This document shows, one piece after another, positions 1-7,059 of a stretch of DNA of 64,000 bases. Under the pieces are notes generated by a model, which saw only the letters and a list, made by a program, of their open reading frames with translations, was not told the DNA's origin and did no database searches. Within the stretch, counting starts at the first letter, position 1. Each line of letters begins with the position of its first letter. The position numbers and the translations under genes are program-made. The stretch comes from an uncultured Spirochaetia bacterium (GTDB taxonomy: Bacteria > Spirochaetota > Spirochaetia > CAKZLE01). The DNA is taken from NCBI GenBank assembly GCA_937125225.1, contig CAKZLE010000032.1, positions 1 through 64,000 of the forward strand, given 5' to 3'.

Positions 1-299
1 GGATCAAAGTCAATGCGATGGCACCAGGTCCTATAGAGACCGACCTGATGAGGCGAGTAGGATCAGACAAGCAATTGTTCGATACTATCCTGTCTCGAAC
101 ACCCCTAGGAAGAATCGGATCCACAAAAGAGTGTGGTCGACTCGCAGTATTCCTAGCATGTGAAGATTCTGATTTCATCATGGGACAGTCCATCTATAAC
201 GATGGAGGAAGAAGCTTTCAGGCCTTCCCTGTTCCAGGATACAAGACCATCACTGATGAAGACTATGATTTTCTTCAGCAGAAGCGGGAGGATCAGTAA
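1..299 (+). CDS. SDR-family oxidoreductase, C-terminal part (gene runs off the left edge)
   Basis: This is the C-terminal third of a short-chain dehydrogenase/reductase. The frame is open from the window edge and reads IKVNAMAPGPIETDLM, the conserved stretch after the catalytic Tyr-Lys of classical SDRs. The terminal pattern (GRIGSTKECGRLAVFLACEDSDFIMGQ, broken here only by listing) and an NDGG ending are also typical. The Rossmann N-terminus, catalytic Ser/Tyr/Lys and start codon lie outside the window. The stop overlaps the next ATG by one base, so it is translationally coupled to the isomerase-like gene and belongs to a sugar-acid or deoxysugar catabolic operon. The substrate cannot be told. 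The first ATG in view is internal and not a real start. Confidence 0.85.
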   Translation, partial: IKVNAMAPGPIETDLMRRVGSDKQLFDTILSRTPLGRIGSTKECGRLAVFLACEDSDFIMGQSIYNDGGRSFQAFPVPGYKTITDEDYDFLQQKREDQ

Positions 300-1717
300 T
301 GAGTTATCCAAAAGTAGGATTTATCACCTTCGGTGATCATAGACCAGACATGTGGGAAAAGGTATTTTCTCATAAAACGATCCCGTTACATGCCAAGGCT
401 ATTGAGACATTGAAAGAGTTACCCATAGATCTTGTCGTATCTTCAGATATCGCAAGAACACGTGAACAGATCAATATCGCAGTGGATGAACTGAAAGCTG
501 CAGGTGTTGAACTATTGATCGCCCATATCCCCTGCTGGACATCACCAAACCTAGTCGTCCACGGTGTCCAGCGGATGGGATTATATACTATTCTTGTAGG
601 AAACACAGACCCTGGTACGCATGGTTGTGTTGGTCTTCTCGGTGCTTCTGGAGCCCTTGCACAGATCGATTATCCTCATAAGAATATCAGAGACAAATAC
701 TCAGTTGCCTCCTACGAGAAGAAACTTCTTCCTCTCATCAGAGCAGCTGCCGTAAAAGAGAAACTCAAAGGTTCTGTCTTTGGCCTCTTTGGTGGACGTT
801 CCATTGGAATCGACACCGGTCTCTTTGATCCTATGCAGTGGAGAAGTCAGTTCGGGATTGATACAGAGCATCTTGCTCAGATAGAGATCGTTCGATTAGC
901 CGAGATGATGCCACAGGAACGAATCGATAAGACACGAGAGTGGATGGAAGAGAATGCTCTTGCTATCGATTATAATGATGATAAGTTCACTAAAGAGAAG
1001 TTTGATTTCCAATTAGCCTGTTATCTAGCTACCAAGGATCTTGTTAAAGATTATGGGATGGATTTCATTGCTATCAAATGTATGCATGAGCTCTCGAACT
1101 CCTATATCCCTCAATGTATGACACAGGCTCTTCTTGCAAACCATGAAGATGCAGAGGGGGCAAAGGAGACTACTCCTATTGCCTGTGAAGCTGATGCAGA
1201 TGGTGCTTTGACTCAGCAGATCCTGAAGATCCTTTCAGGAGGACTTCCTACCTTCTTTGCCGATGTGTCACACATCGATGAGGAGAGGGAGATGGTCTAT
1301 TGTGTGAACTGTGGAGCGATCTGTGTCTATTATGCTGGTCGGAATCAGGATACCAAAGAGAATCTCAAACAGATCCGGTTCAAACAGTCAGTTCGACCTG
1401 CAGGTGGTGGAATAACCTATTTCAACGCCTCTGAAGGTCCTATGCAGTTAGCTCGTCTCTATAGAAAGGCTGGTAAGTATAAGATGGCTATCATCCCTTG
1501 TAATGCGGAGAATCCAACGCAAGAGATGGTCGATGAGTTCGTAGAAGCACGAGGTCCTCATCAGTTACCAACCCTCTTTGCAAAGGTGAATTTTGATCTT
1601 GAACGATTCATCAATGAGTATGGGTCTAACCATATCTCAGGTGTGGCTGGTAATTATCTTACAGAGTTATTGGAAGTATGCGATCTTCTAGGAATAGAAG
1701 CCGAAGTATTTGGTTAA
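299..1717 (+). CDS. L-fucose/L-arabinose isomerase-family protein
   Basis: The 472-residue protein resembles the FucI/AraA isomerase fold, mainly the group of fucose-isomerase-related proteins found in sugar-catabolic clusters. Visible hallmarks are an N-terminal Rossmann-like half, a GLFGGRSIGIDTG segment near residue 160, a CMHELSNSYIPQC region near 260, and a C-terminal barrel-like domain with EGPMQLARLYR. It would be cytosolic and metal-dependent if it is a true aldose-ketose isomerase. It is tightly coupled to the SDR gene upstream and followed 25 bases later by an HpcH/HpaI aldolase, so a route from a deoxysugar or sugar acid to pyruvate plus an aldehyde is plausible. Many members of this subgroup lack a proven substrate, so I assign the family only. 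Confidence 0.8.
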   Translation: MSYPKVGFITFGDHRPDMWEKVFSHKTIPLHAKAIETLKELPIDLVVSSDIARTREQINIAVDELKAAGVELLIAHIPCWTSPNLVVHGVQRMGLYTILVGNTDPGTHGCVGLLGASGALAQIDYPHKNIRDKYSVASYEKKLLPLIRAAAVKEKLKGSVFGLFGGRSIGIDTGLFDPMQWRSQFGIDTEHLAQIEIVRLAEMMPQERIDKTREWMEENALAIDYNDDKFTKEKFDFQLACYLATKDLVKDYGMDFIAIKCMHELSNSYIPQCMTQALLANHEDAEGAKETTPIACEADADGALTQQILKILSGGLPTFFADVSHIDEEREMVYCVNCGAICVYYAGRNQDTKENLKQIRFKQSVRPAGGGITYFNASEGPMQLARLYRKAGKYKMAIIPCNAENPTQEMVDEFVEARGPHQLPTLFAKVNFDLERFINEYGSNHISGVAGNYLTELLEVCDLLGIEAEVFG

Positions 1718-1742
1718 GCAGATACAAAAGGAAGGAATAAAG

Positions 1743-2522
1743 ATGTTAGAAAAGAATAAGAACTGGGTAAGACATGCCCTTAAAGATGGAAAGAAGATCG
1801 GTGGAGCTTGGTTACAAGCTGGTAGCCCAATAACTGCAGAGGTCATGGCTGAAGCAGGTTATGATGCATTGATGATCGACCTCGAGCATGGACCAGGGGA
1901 TATCATGTCAACGATCCTCCAGATTCACTCTATGAAGGGTGAAGTAGCAGTACCTTTCTCAAGAGCTCCTTGGAATGATTTCGTTCAGATCAAGAGAATT
2001 CTCGATGCAGGAGTATATGGTCTGTTAGTTCCCTATGTGAACACCAAAGCGGAGGCTCTAGATGCCGTATCAGCAGTATCTTACCCATTAGAGGGGATAC
2101 GTGGTGTTGCCGGCTCTCCAAGAGCTGCTCACTATGGGAACAAGTCCATGGAGTATCTCGCTAGTGCCAATGAAGAGGTCTACCTGATGACAGCTGTAGA
2201 GACTCCAGTCGCTGTTGCAAACCTGGACGAGATACTCACCGTAGAAAGACTTGATGGTATCTTCATTGGACCGATGGACCTTGCTACGAACATGGGCCAT
2301 TTTGGTAATCCAAAACATCCAGAGGTACAGGCTGCCATCAAAGAGGTAGAAGAGAAGGTCTTCGCCGCTGGTAAAGTCCTCTCGACAGTTGCTGGAACCT
2401 GGGAAGATGCAAAAGCGAAATATGATAAGGGATACCAACTAGTATTCTTCTTCTCTGATACTACTGCATTAGGTGCAGCAGCTAGAGCAAGACTTGCTGA
2501 GTTCAGAGAATATACTAAATAG
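1743..2522 (+). CDS. HpcH/HpaI-family aldolase (class II, 2-keto-3-deoxy sugar-acid type)
   Basis: This is a 259-residue pyruvate-dependent class II aldolase of the HpcH/HpaI (citrate lyase beta-like) barrel family. It shows the MIDLEHGP strand, VPYVNTKAEA, the RGVAGSPRAAHYG loop, an AVETPVAVAN segment with the metal-binding Glu, and FIGPMDLATNMGH with the metal-binding Asp. Family members split 2-keto-3-deoxy-L-rhamnonate, 4-hydroxy-2-oxoheptanedioate and related acids into pyruvate and an aldehyde. The ATG at 1743 is preferred over the in-frame start at 1710 because AAGGAAGG lies just upstream. It is the last gene of the SDR-isomerase operon and is followed by a terminator. A second member of the family lies at 24903. 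Confidence 0.88.
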   Translation: MLEKNKNWVRHALKDGKKIGGAWLQAGSPITAEVMAEAGYDALMIDLEHGPGDIMSTILQIHSMKGEVAVPFSRAPWNDFVQIKRILDAGVYGLLVPYVNTKAEALDAVSAVSYPLEGIRGVAGSPRAAHYGNKSMEYLASANEEVYLMTAVETPVAVANLDEILTVERLDGIFIGPMDLATNMGHFGNPKHPEVQAAIKEVEEKVFAAGKVLSTVAGTWEDAKAKYDKGYQLVFFFSDTTALGAAARARLAEFREYTK

Positions 2523-2542
2523 ATATTAGCCTTCATTGATTC

Positions 2543-2594
2543 ACGGACTGGTAACCTATCATTCTTATGGTAATACCGGTCCGTTTGTATTTTT
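2543..2594 (+). terminator. Rho-independent terminator of the SDR-isomerase-aldolase operon
   Basis: ACGGACTGGTA (2543-2553) pairs with TACCGGTCCGT (2574-2584) with one G-T wobble, and TTGTATTTTT follows. It sits 20 bases after the aldolase stop. Confidence 0.75.
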
Positions 2595-2625
2595 AGACAT
2601 TATGAGATTGGCTCACTATAAAAAT

Positions 2626-2659
2626 AGAAAAAGATAGAATACGTATTCTATCTTTTTCT
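2626..2659. promoter_or_regulatory. 34-bp perfect palindrome, operator 1 (probable LacI-family site)
   Basis: Each arm is 17 bases with no central gap, and the centre is GAATACGTATTC. The palindrome overlaps the expected -35 region of a promoter whose -10 hexamer TATAAT is at 2671-2676. A central CpG is usual for LacI-family operators, and a LacI-type regulator is encoded two genes downstream. The flanking A/T runs could also let it act as a weak hairpin terminator, but the second copy of the core 53 bp away favours an operator. Confidence 0.7.
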
Positions 2660-2670
2660 GAGATCTGTGC

Positions 2671-2676
2671 TATAAT
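2671..2676 (+). promoter_or_regulatory. -10 hexamer TATAAT for the NTF2-like pair
   Basis: A perfect TATAAT lies between the two palindromes. The -35 region is poor (about 2648-2653) and is buried in operator 1, so repression by occlusion is likely. Confidence 0.55.
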
Positions 2677-2686
2677 GCATACAAGT

Positions 2687-2704
2687 TGAGAATACGTATT
2701 CTCA
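2687..2704. promoter_or_regulatory. 18-bp perfect palindrome, operator 2 (probable LacI-family site)
   Basis: TGAGAATACGTATTCTCA is fully symmetric and shares the 12-bp core GAATACGTATTC with operator 1. The centres are 53 bp apart, close to five helical turns, so both sites face the same side of the DNA. It lies just after the predicted transcription start and before the start codon at 2744. Confidence 0.7.
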
Positions 2705-2743
2705 CTTTATATGTTTAAGATGATAAGATACAAGGAGGAGTTG

Positions 2744-3313
2744 ATGGATATAAAGCAAATGCTCGAAGAGCGAAAGCGATTCAATGATTACATTGATAAT
2801 TGTAAGTTCGAAACCCCTGAGGAAGTCGCAAGATTGTTCAAGGAATACACGAACTTGATCTGGGATAAAAAACTGGTAGGGTTGTGTTATGATTTCTATA
2901 CCGATGATATTGTGATACACCGAGAGGGTGGAGTGACCGCTATAGGCTATGAGGGGGTCATCGCTGCAACTTTGAGTTTTATGGCTTCATTCCCGAACCT
3001 TAAGTTTCAGTTTCTTGATATCTTCGCTGAAGGGAATCCTGAGGATGGATACCGATTTGGTCAGTCTCTCTACTATGTTGGTGAGAATAACGGATACAGC
3101 TCCTATGGTGAACCCACCGGGAAGACTATGTCTCCCGATGATAACCTCTGTCTTGGACTCTGTGAATGTCTGGTCAAGAAGGTTGAGGGAAGATGGAAGA
3201 TCGTGGAGGAGTGGCTCGTTCGAAGTGGTGATGCACTTGAAGAGATCATGACCAAAGATAAGACTGAAGAAGAATCTGTAGCAATCAGTGCAGAACTTGA
3301 AGTGGAGGCATAA
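2744..3313 (+). CDS. NTF2/SnoaL-like protein A of a tandem pair
   Basis: A 189-residue soluble protein whose size and pattern fit the SnoaL-like (NTF2-like cone) fold. It has an N-terminal helix pair, a YDFYTDDIVIHREGG strand, a GYEGV helix, an FPNLKFQFLDIFAEG strand and a terminal VEGRWKIVEEW strand. Some relatives are polyketide cyclases, dehydratases or isomerases; many only bind small ligands. The start at 2744 has a strong AAGGAGGAG site; the in-frame ATG at 2711 would precede that site. The gene directly follows two palindromic operators and is followed by a diverged paralog and the LacI regulator. A role in handling the LacI inducer or a related substrate is an inference. The acidic C-terminal 25 residues look disordered. 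Confidence 0.65.
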   Translation: MDIKQMLEERKRFNDYIDNCKFETPEEVARLFKEYTNLIWDKKLVGLCYDFYTDDIVIHREGGVTAIGYEGVIAATLSFMASFPNLKFQFLDIFAEGNPEDGYRFGQSLYYVGENNGYSSYGEPTGKTMSPDDNLCLGLCECLVKKVEGRWKIVEEWLVRSGDALEEIMTKDKTEEESVAISAELEVEA

Positions 3314-3317
3314 GGTT

Positions 3318-3830
3318 ATGATGATATGTAATAAATACTCAGATGAGATCAAGGTACTCCGAAGGAGTATCGAAGCCAATACTTTCTCTGATATCGAAGC
3401 GGTCAGATCATTTATTCGGGACTATACCAAATTAGTCTATGACTTCAAGATGATCGGACTGATCTATGACTACTATGATAAGAATATCATCTATAGAAAA
3501 GAGAACAGATTGACGATCACAGGGGTCGAGAATCTAGTCTTTGATATCCTAGAACTTCTTGCAACCTTCCCTGATATGACTGTAGATCTAGAGAGCATCA
3601 TCGTCTCTGGTGATGTCGATAGTGGATACAAGGTCTGGAGACGGATGAGATACCATGGTACGAACACTAATCATACGAAGTTTGGTGCACCTACAAACAA
3701 GGAACTCGGTGACGGGTGTCTAGGACTCAGCATGATGTTCCTTAACAAGGTGGATGGCAGCTGGAAGGTAACCGAAGAACACAATCCAATCAGCTATTCC
3801 TACATCAGGGATGTCTGTACCGCTGAATAA
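3318..3830 (+). CDS. NTF2/SnoaL-like protein B of a tandem pair
   Basis: A 170-residue protein that aligns along its length with the preceding gene product: SFIRDYTKLVYDFKMIGLIYDYYDKNIIY here matches the corresponding helix-strand unit there, and both end in a DGSWKVTEEH or EGRWKIVEEW strand. The pair therefore arose by tandem duplication and then diverged strongly. The start at 3318 lies four bases after the stop of protein A with a GGAGG site inside the end of that gene, so the two are coupled and may form a heteromer, as NTF2-like proteins often dimerise. No catalytic dyad can be assigned. The function is unknown. Confidence 0.62.
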   Translation: MMICNKYSDEIKVLRRSIEANTFSDIEAVRSFIRDYTKLVYDFKMIGLIYDYYDKNIIYRKENRLTITGVENLVFDILELLATFPDMTVDLESIIVSGDVDSGYKVWRRMRYHGTNTNHTKFGAPTNKELGDGCLGLSMMFLNKVDGSWKVTEEHNPISYSYIRDVCTAE

Positions 3831-3839
3831 TCAATAGTA

Positions 3840-3863
3840 CTGCGAGAGAATCATCTCTCGCAG
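3840..3863. terminator. Hairpin between NTF2-like pair and lacI-type gene
   Basis: CTGCGAGAG (3840-3848) and CTCTCGCAG (3855-3863) form a 9-bp stem with a 6-base loop. The following GATATTCTTCT is only moderately T-rich, so it may be a weak terminator or a processing signal that lowers regulator expression. Confidence 0.5.
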
Positions 3864-3895
3864 GATATTCTTCTACGTAATATGGAATAGATAGT

Positions 3896-4927
3896 ATGAG
3901 CAGTGAAGAGGACCAGAGACCACTAAAACGAATCACCTCAATCGATGTAGCCAAGCGGGCAGGCGTCTCCCAGTCCACGGTATCCCGTGCACTGAACCCT
4001 AATAGTAAGCTCTCTCCTGCTCTGAGGGAGAAGGTTCTGTCCTCCGCGAAGGAACTCAACTACCGTCCCAATGCTATAGCGAGGGGGATGTCTTCTCGTA
4101 ATACGCATATCATCGGGCTTACCATTAGTGATACGGTCAGTTCTTACTACTACAAACTCCTGAAACTCTTTACGAAGAAGATGCATGAAGCTGGATTACA
4201 GTTGATGCTTTTCAACACTTCTGAACATGCAGATATGGACAGAGTGCTCGACCGACTCATTGAGTACCGGGTGGATTCTCTCATTGTCGAGGGGGTCGCG
4301 GTCTCGAAGGATTTCATAGGCAAGTGCGCAGAACAGGAGATTCCGGTCATCCTCTTCGGGAGGAATATTCCTGATGTCAAAGCCCATACGATCTGCCTTG
4401 ATGATGTTGCCTGTGGACGAAAGGTCGCACGTCTTCTACATCAGACGTATGCAGAGAGTTATGCTTTTATTACTGCTAAAGAGGACAAAGACTCTAGTCG
4501 TAATAGGATGACTGGGTTCTCAGATTACCTGAGTGAACAGGGAATTCCCTCTCCTCAGGTGGAAGGAGCCGGCTTCTCCTATGAAGAAGGATATGCTGCT
4601 GCGATCAGGCTGCTGACCGGAGAGAATCCTCCTGATGCTATCTGTTGTGTGACTGATATCATCGCATTAGGAGTCATGGATGCTGCACGTCATAAGCTAG
4701 GCCTGAAAATCCCGGAAGATCTTTCTGTTATAGGATTCGATAATATAGACGAAGGGAAGATGGATGCTTTTTCCCTTACAACTGTCAGTCAACCAATAGA
4801 GGCCATGGTCGATGCTTCGATCGAACTGCTAAAAGCATGGCAGAGAAATACTCCTACAGAATATGATCTGCAACTCTTCGAAGGGGGACTTGTCCTGAGG
4901 GACTCCGTGAGAACCCTGAAAAACTAA
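3896..4927 (+). CDS. LacI-family transcriptional regulator
   Basis: A 343-residue repressor or activator. Residues 17-64 form the LacI helix-turn-helix (SIDVAKRAGVSQSTVSRAL) and hinge (NYRPNAIARGM). Residues about 70-335 form a periplasmic-binding-protein-like effector domain ending in the usual GFDNIDEGKMD and TTVSQP segments. The gene follows the NTF2-like pair in the same direction. Palindromes with a GAATACGTATTC core, which carry the central CpG usual for LacI operators, lie before that pair; related sites lie before the cupin operon (23152) and the Liv operon (11454). The effector is probably a sugar or sugar acid handled by the neighbouring enzymes (inference). No strong ribosome site precedes this start, which suggests low expression. 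Confidence 0.9.
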   Translation: MSSEEDQRPLKRITSIDVAKRAGVSQSTVSRALNPNSKLSPALREKVLSSAKELNYRPNAIARGMSSRNTHIIGLTISDTVSSYYYKLLKLFTKKMHEAGLQLMLFNTSEHADMDRVLDRLIEYRVDSLIVEGVAVSKDFIGKCAEQEIPVILFGRNIPDVKAHTICLDDVACGRKVARLLHQTYAESYAFITAKEDKDSSRNRMTGFSDYLSEQGIPSPQVEGAGFSYEEGYAAAIRLLTGENPPDAICCVTDIIALGVMDAARHKLGLKIPEDLSVIGFDNIDEGKMDAFSLTTVSQPIEAMVDASIELLKAWQRNTPTEYDLQLFEGGLVLRDSVRTLKN

Positions 4928-4972
4928 ATGCTCGCATTCCTTTTATTAAAGGATACAGGAGTCACCTTTCAC

Positions 4973-6061
4973 TTATGATGAAAGATACGTTATGATCTCC
5001 TCTACTGATGGAGGACATCCCTTGATATGTTTTCTACAGTTGAACGTACAATTACCGATACCGATTCTATCCTCTATATCTTTACAGAGAGCCTTGTCTC
5101 TGAAGGCCCTGCCGATAACGAACTGTTCTTTACACTGAGTCTGTCTCAAGGCCTCTATGAGATTGGCAAAGCATGAGGAACAGGCATCTCTCTGATCGAT
5201 CTGAGAAGCGACTTCTTTGAGTATTGGGTCCTGTACAAAACTCTTCCCTGGAGTCTCTTCCTTATTGATCTCTCTCAGTCCATCAGCCGGATCATAGAGT
5301 TTCCCGACTCCCAATTCAGCAGATCTCGTGATATAGGGGACCTCTTCAGGTTTTACTCCAAGGAGTGAGACTGCATAACTGTCGATGAGGACAGGATCAC
5401 TGCAGAACAGGATTCTATTCATATCAGAAGGGGACCCTCCCTCTTCGAAAGTGGGGTCTCCACAGATCCCGTCCATGATGATGAAATCCTGCCTGAGGAC
5501 TGTGTTCAACCTTGCGATCGGTTCATGAAGACCTTCTGAATGGAACCGTCTCTTCTCACAGTCAGGGATACACCCCTTCAGGTTCTTCAATGCACCTGTA
5601 TACCGAGTCTGACAATGCCCTTTGAGTACAGGCATATTGATCAGTACATCGAAGTCTTTCATACAGTCACAGACATCTAGAGAGAAATCCTCAGAATAGA
5701 TCGAATCATAACCGATCTTCTGTGTATCGATGAGTGGAACATGATACCTATCTGATAAAGCGGTATAACCACACCTCTTGAAGGCTCGCTCTGTCGAATC
5801 TCCCACCCAGGATCCTTCGGCTATCGTGATCGAGTTGAAACCATGAGTTTGCAGGTATTTGATAGTTCCCTCGACGATCTCAGGATGGGTGGTCGCCCCC
5901 TCCTCAGCAGGTTGGGCCACTACCAGATTCGGTTTAAGACAGATCCAGGAATTCTTCCTGATCCTCTTAGCGAGTTCTACCGCCTCTAATAGTTCTATAG
6001 TCATTCTCTGTAGTTCTTGTGAACCGTGAATCACGGTGATTCCCTGCTGAATATGATCCAT
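4973..6061 (-). CDS. DUF362-domain protein, possible Fe-S protein
   Basis: A 362-residue protein of the DUF362 family. Motifs seen are ICLKPNLVVAQP near residue 40, the EGSWVGDSTERAFKRCGY segment, INMPVLKGHCQTRYTGALKN (the family core) and CSDPVLIDSYAVSLLG. The last 80 residues carry about eight cysteines in the spacing CSSC, then C, C, CTFNC and GCP, which suggests a metal or Fe-S site. Family members often accompany ferredoxins and are thought to bind nucleotide or metal, but the reaction is not established. The ATG at 6061 is preferred because AAGGAG precedes it. It is divergent from the lipoprotein gene at 6208 and has an extended -10 (TGCTATACT) upstream at 6089-6097. Confidence 0.8.
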   Translation of the reverse strand: MDHIQQGITVIHGSQELQRMTIELLEAVELAKRIRKNSWICLKPNLVVAQPAEEGATTHPEIVEGTIKYLQTHGFNSITIAEGSWVGDSTERAFKRCGYTALSDRYHVPLIDTQKIGYDSIYSEDFSLDVCDCMKDFDVLINMPVLKGHCQTRYTGALKNLKGCIPDCEKRRFHSEGLHEPIARLNTVLRQDFIIMDGICGDPTFEEGGSPSDMNRILFCSDPVLIDSYAVSLLGVKPEEVPYITRSAELGVGKLYDPADGLREINKEETPGKSFVQDPILKEVASQIDQRDACSSCFANLIEALRQTQCKEQFVIGRAFRDKALCKDIEDRIGIGNCTFNCRKHIKGCPPSVEEIITYLSS

Positions 6062-6140
6062 GTTGGGCTCCTTCAAACGTGCGTAACAAGTATAGCATAC
6101 CTTTTTCTATTGAAGGAATCAGGGATATGAGTTTTAAAAC

Positions 6141-6169
6141 TTGACTAGAAAAATAAGCTAATATATACT
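6141..6169 (+). promoter_or_regulatory. sigma70-type promoter of the lipoprotein gene
   Basis: TTGACT (6141-6146), a 17-base spacer and TATACT (6164-6169), followed 38 bases later by the start codon with AAAGGAG. Confidence 0.7.
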
Positions 6170-6207
6170 GATTTAATGCACAGTCAACCTGTGTGAAAGG
6201 AGTCTCC

Positions 6208-7032
6208 ATGAAAAGAAATATCATAATAATCGCTGTAATACTTATCTTGTCGATAGCGACTACGAGTTGTTGGCTCCTTCCTGATACTACCTTCACAATC
6301 ACCTTTGATGAGAATAGTGGATATGGGACGATGGAAGATCAGACTTTTCAGGGAGATGGTAGCGTGACTCTCGAAATGAATACCTTTAGTCATCAGGTAA
6401 ATACATTCGTCAGCTGGAATACTATGGCGAATGGGACAGGAATCTCATATACAGATGGGCAGACGATCACTCCTGGACCTGTAGATCTGACCCTCTATGC
6501 GATTTGGTCAGAGAATCTCACCAATAATGGCCACTTGATCTATCATAGTTTCACTACCGATAATGTGATCGATCTTAGAGATGGCGAAATAGCTTTTGGC
6601 CATTTTATCACGATAGATTTTGTGAACGGTGCTATCCTGTTCGATCAGAGTGCTGATGAGACTCTTGTTCAATTCTATCAAGAGGATAATCATGTTGAGG
6701 TATTCGGTTATTTACGACTGTATCTTTCAGATAATGTGAAGTCCATAGAAGCTGCGAGTGGAGAGTTGCAGCATATCGCAGGTAATACCATGATCGATGC
6801 AACTACCTCCTGGGTTGGAAATAATGGTATTGGTGATATCAGTGGATTCAATAACTGGGGTGATGAGAGCAATGTCTTTATCCCAATAAAAATGAAGATC
6901 AACTCTTCAGCGATCTACTACTATGGTTATATTGAGGTCTCTTTTGTTGATGATCCGGGTCTTCTCACGATTCATTCGATCGCCTATCGAGATGATGGTT
7001 CATCCCTGGTTGCAGGAGAGCAACCTGAATAA
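6208..7032 (+). CDS. Surface lipoprotein with one InlB-type (Flg_new) repeat
   Basis: A 274-residue secreted protein. The start at 6208 follows AAAGGAG; residues 1-20 are a signal peptide ending in a lipobox-like LSIATTSC, so the mature protein would begin with lipidated Cys. Directly after it is one Listeria-Bacteroides/InlB B-repeat of about 70 residues, from FTITFDENSG to LTLYAIW, with the expected VSWNTMANGTGISYTDG core. The remaining 170 residues form beta-rich sequence of no recognised family. Such repeats are common on extracellular proteins and can mediate adhesion. The gene stands alone with its own promoter and converges on the GH4 gene. Confidence 0.75.
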   Translation: MKRNIIIIAVILILSIATTSCWLLPDTTFTITFDENSGYGTMEDQTFQGDGSVTLEMNTFSHQVNTFVSWNTMANGTGISYTDGQTITPGPVDLTLYAIWSENLTNNGHLIYHSFTTDNVIDLRDGEIAFGHFITIDFVNGAILFDQSADETLVQFYQEDNHVEVFGYLRLYLSDNVKSIEAASGELQHIAGNTMIDATTSWVGNNGIGDISGFNNWGDESNVFIPIKMKINSSAIYYYGYIEVSFVDDPGLLTIHSIAYRDDGSSLVAGEQPE

Positions 7033-7059
7033 TAAGGGGTCCAAGGCTTGGGGTATCTA

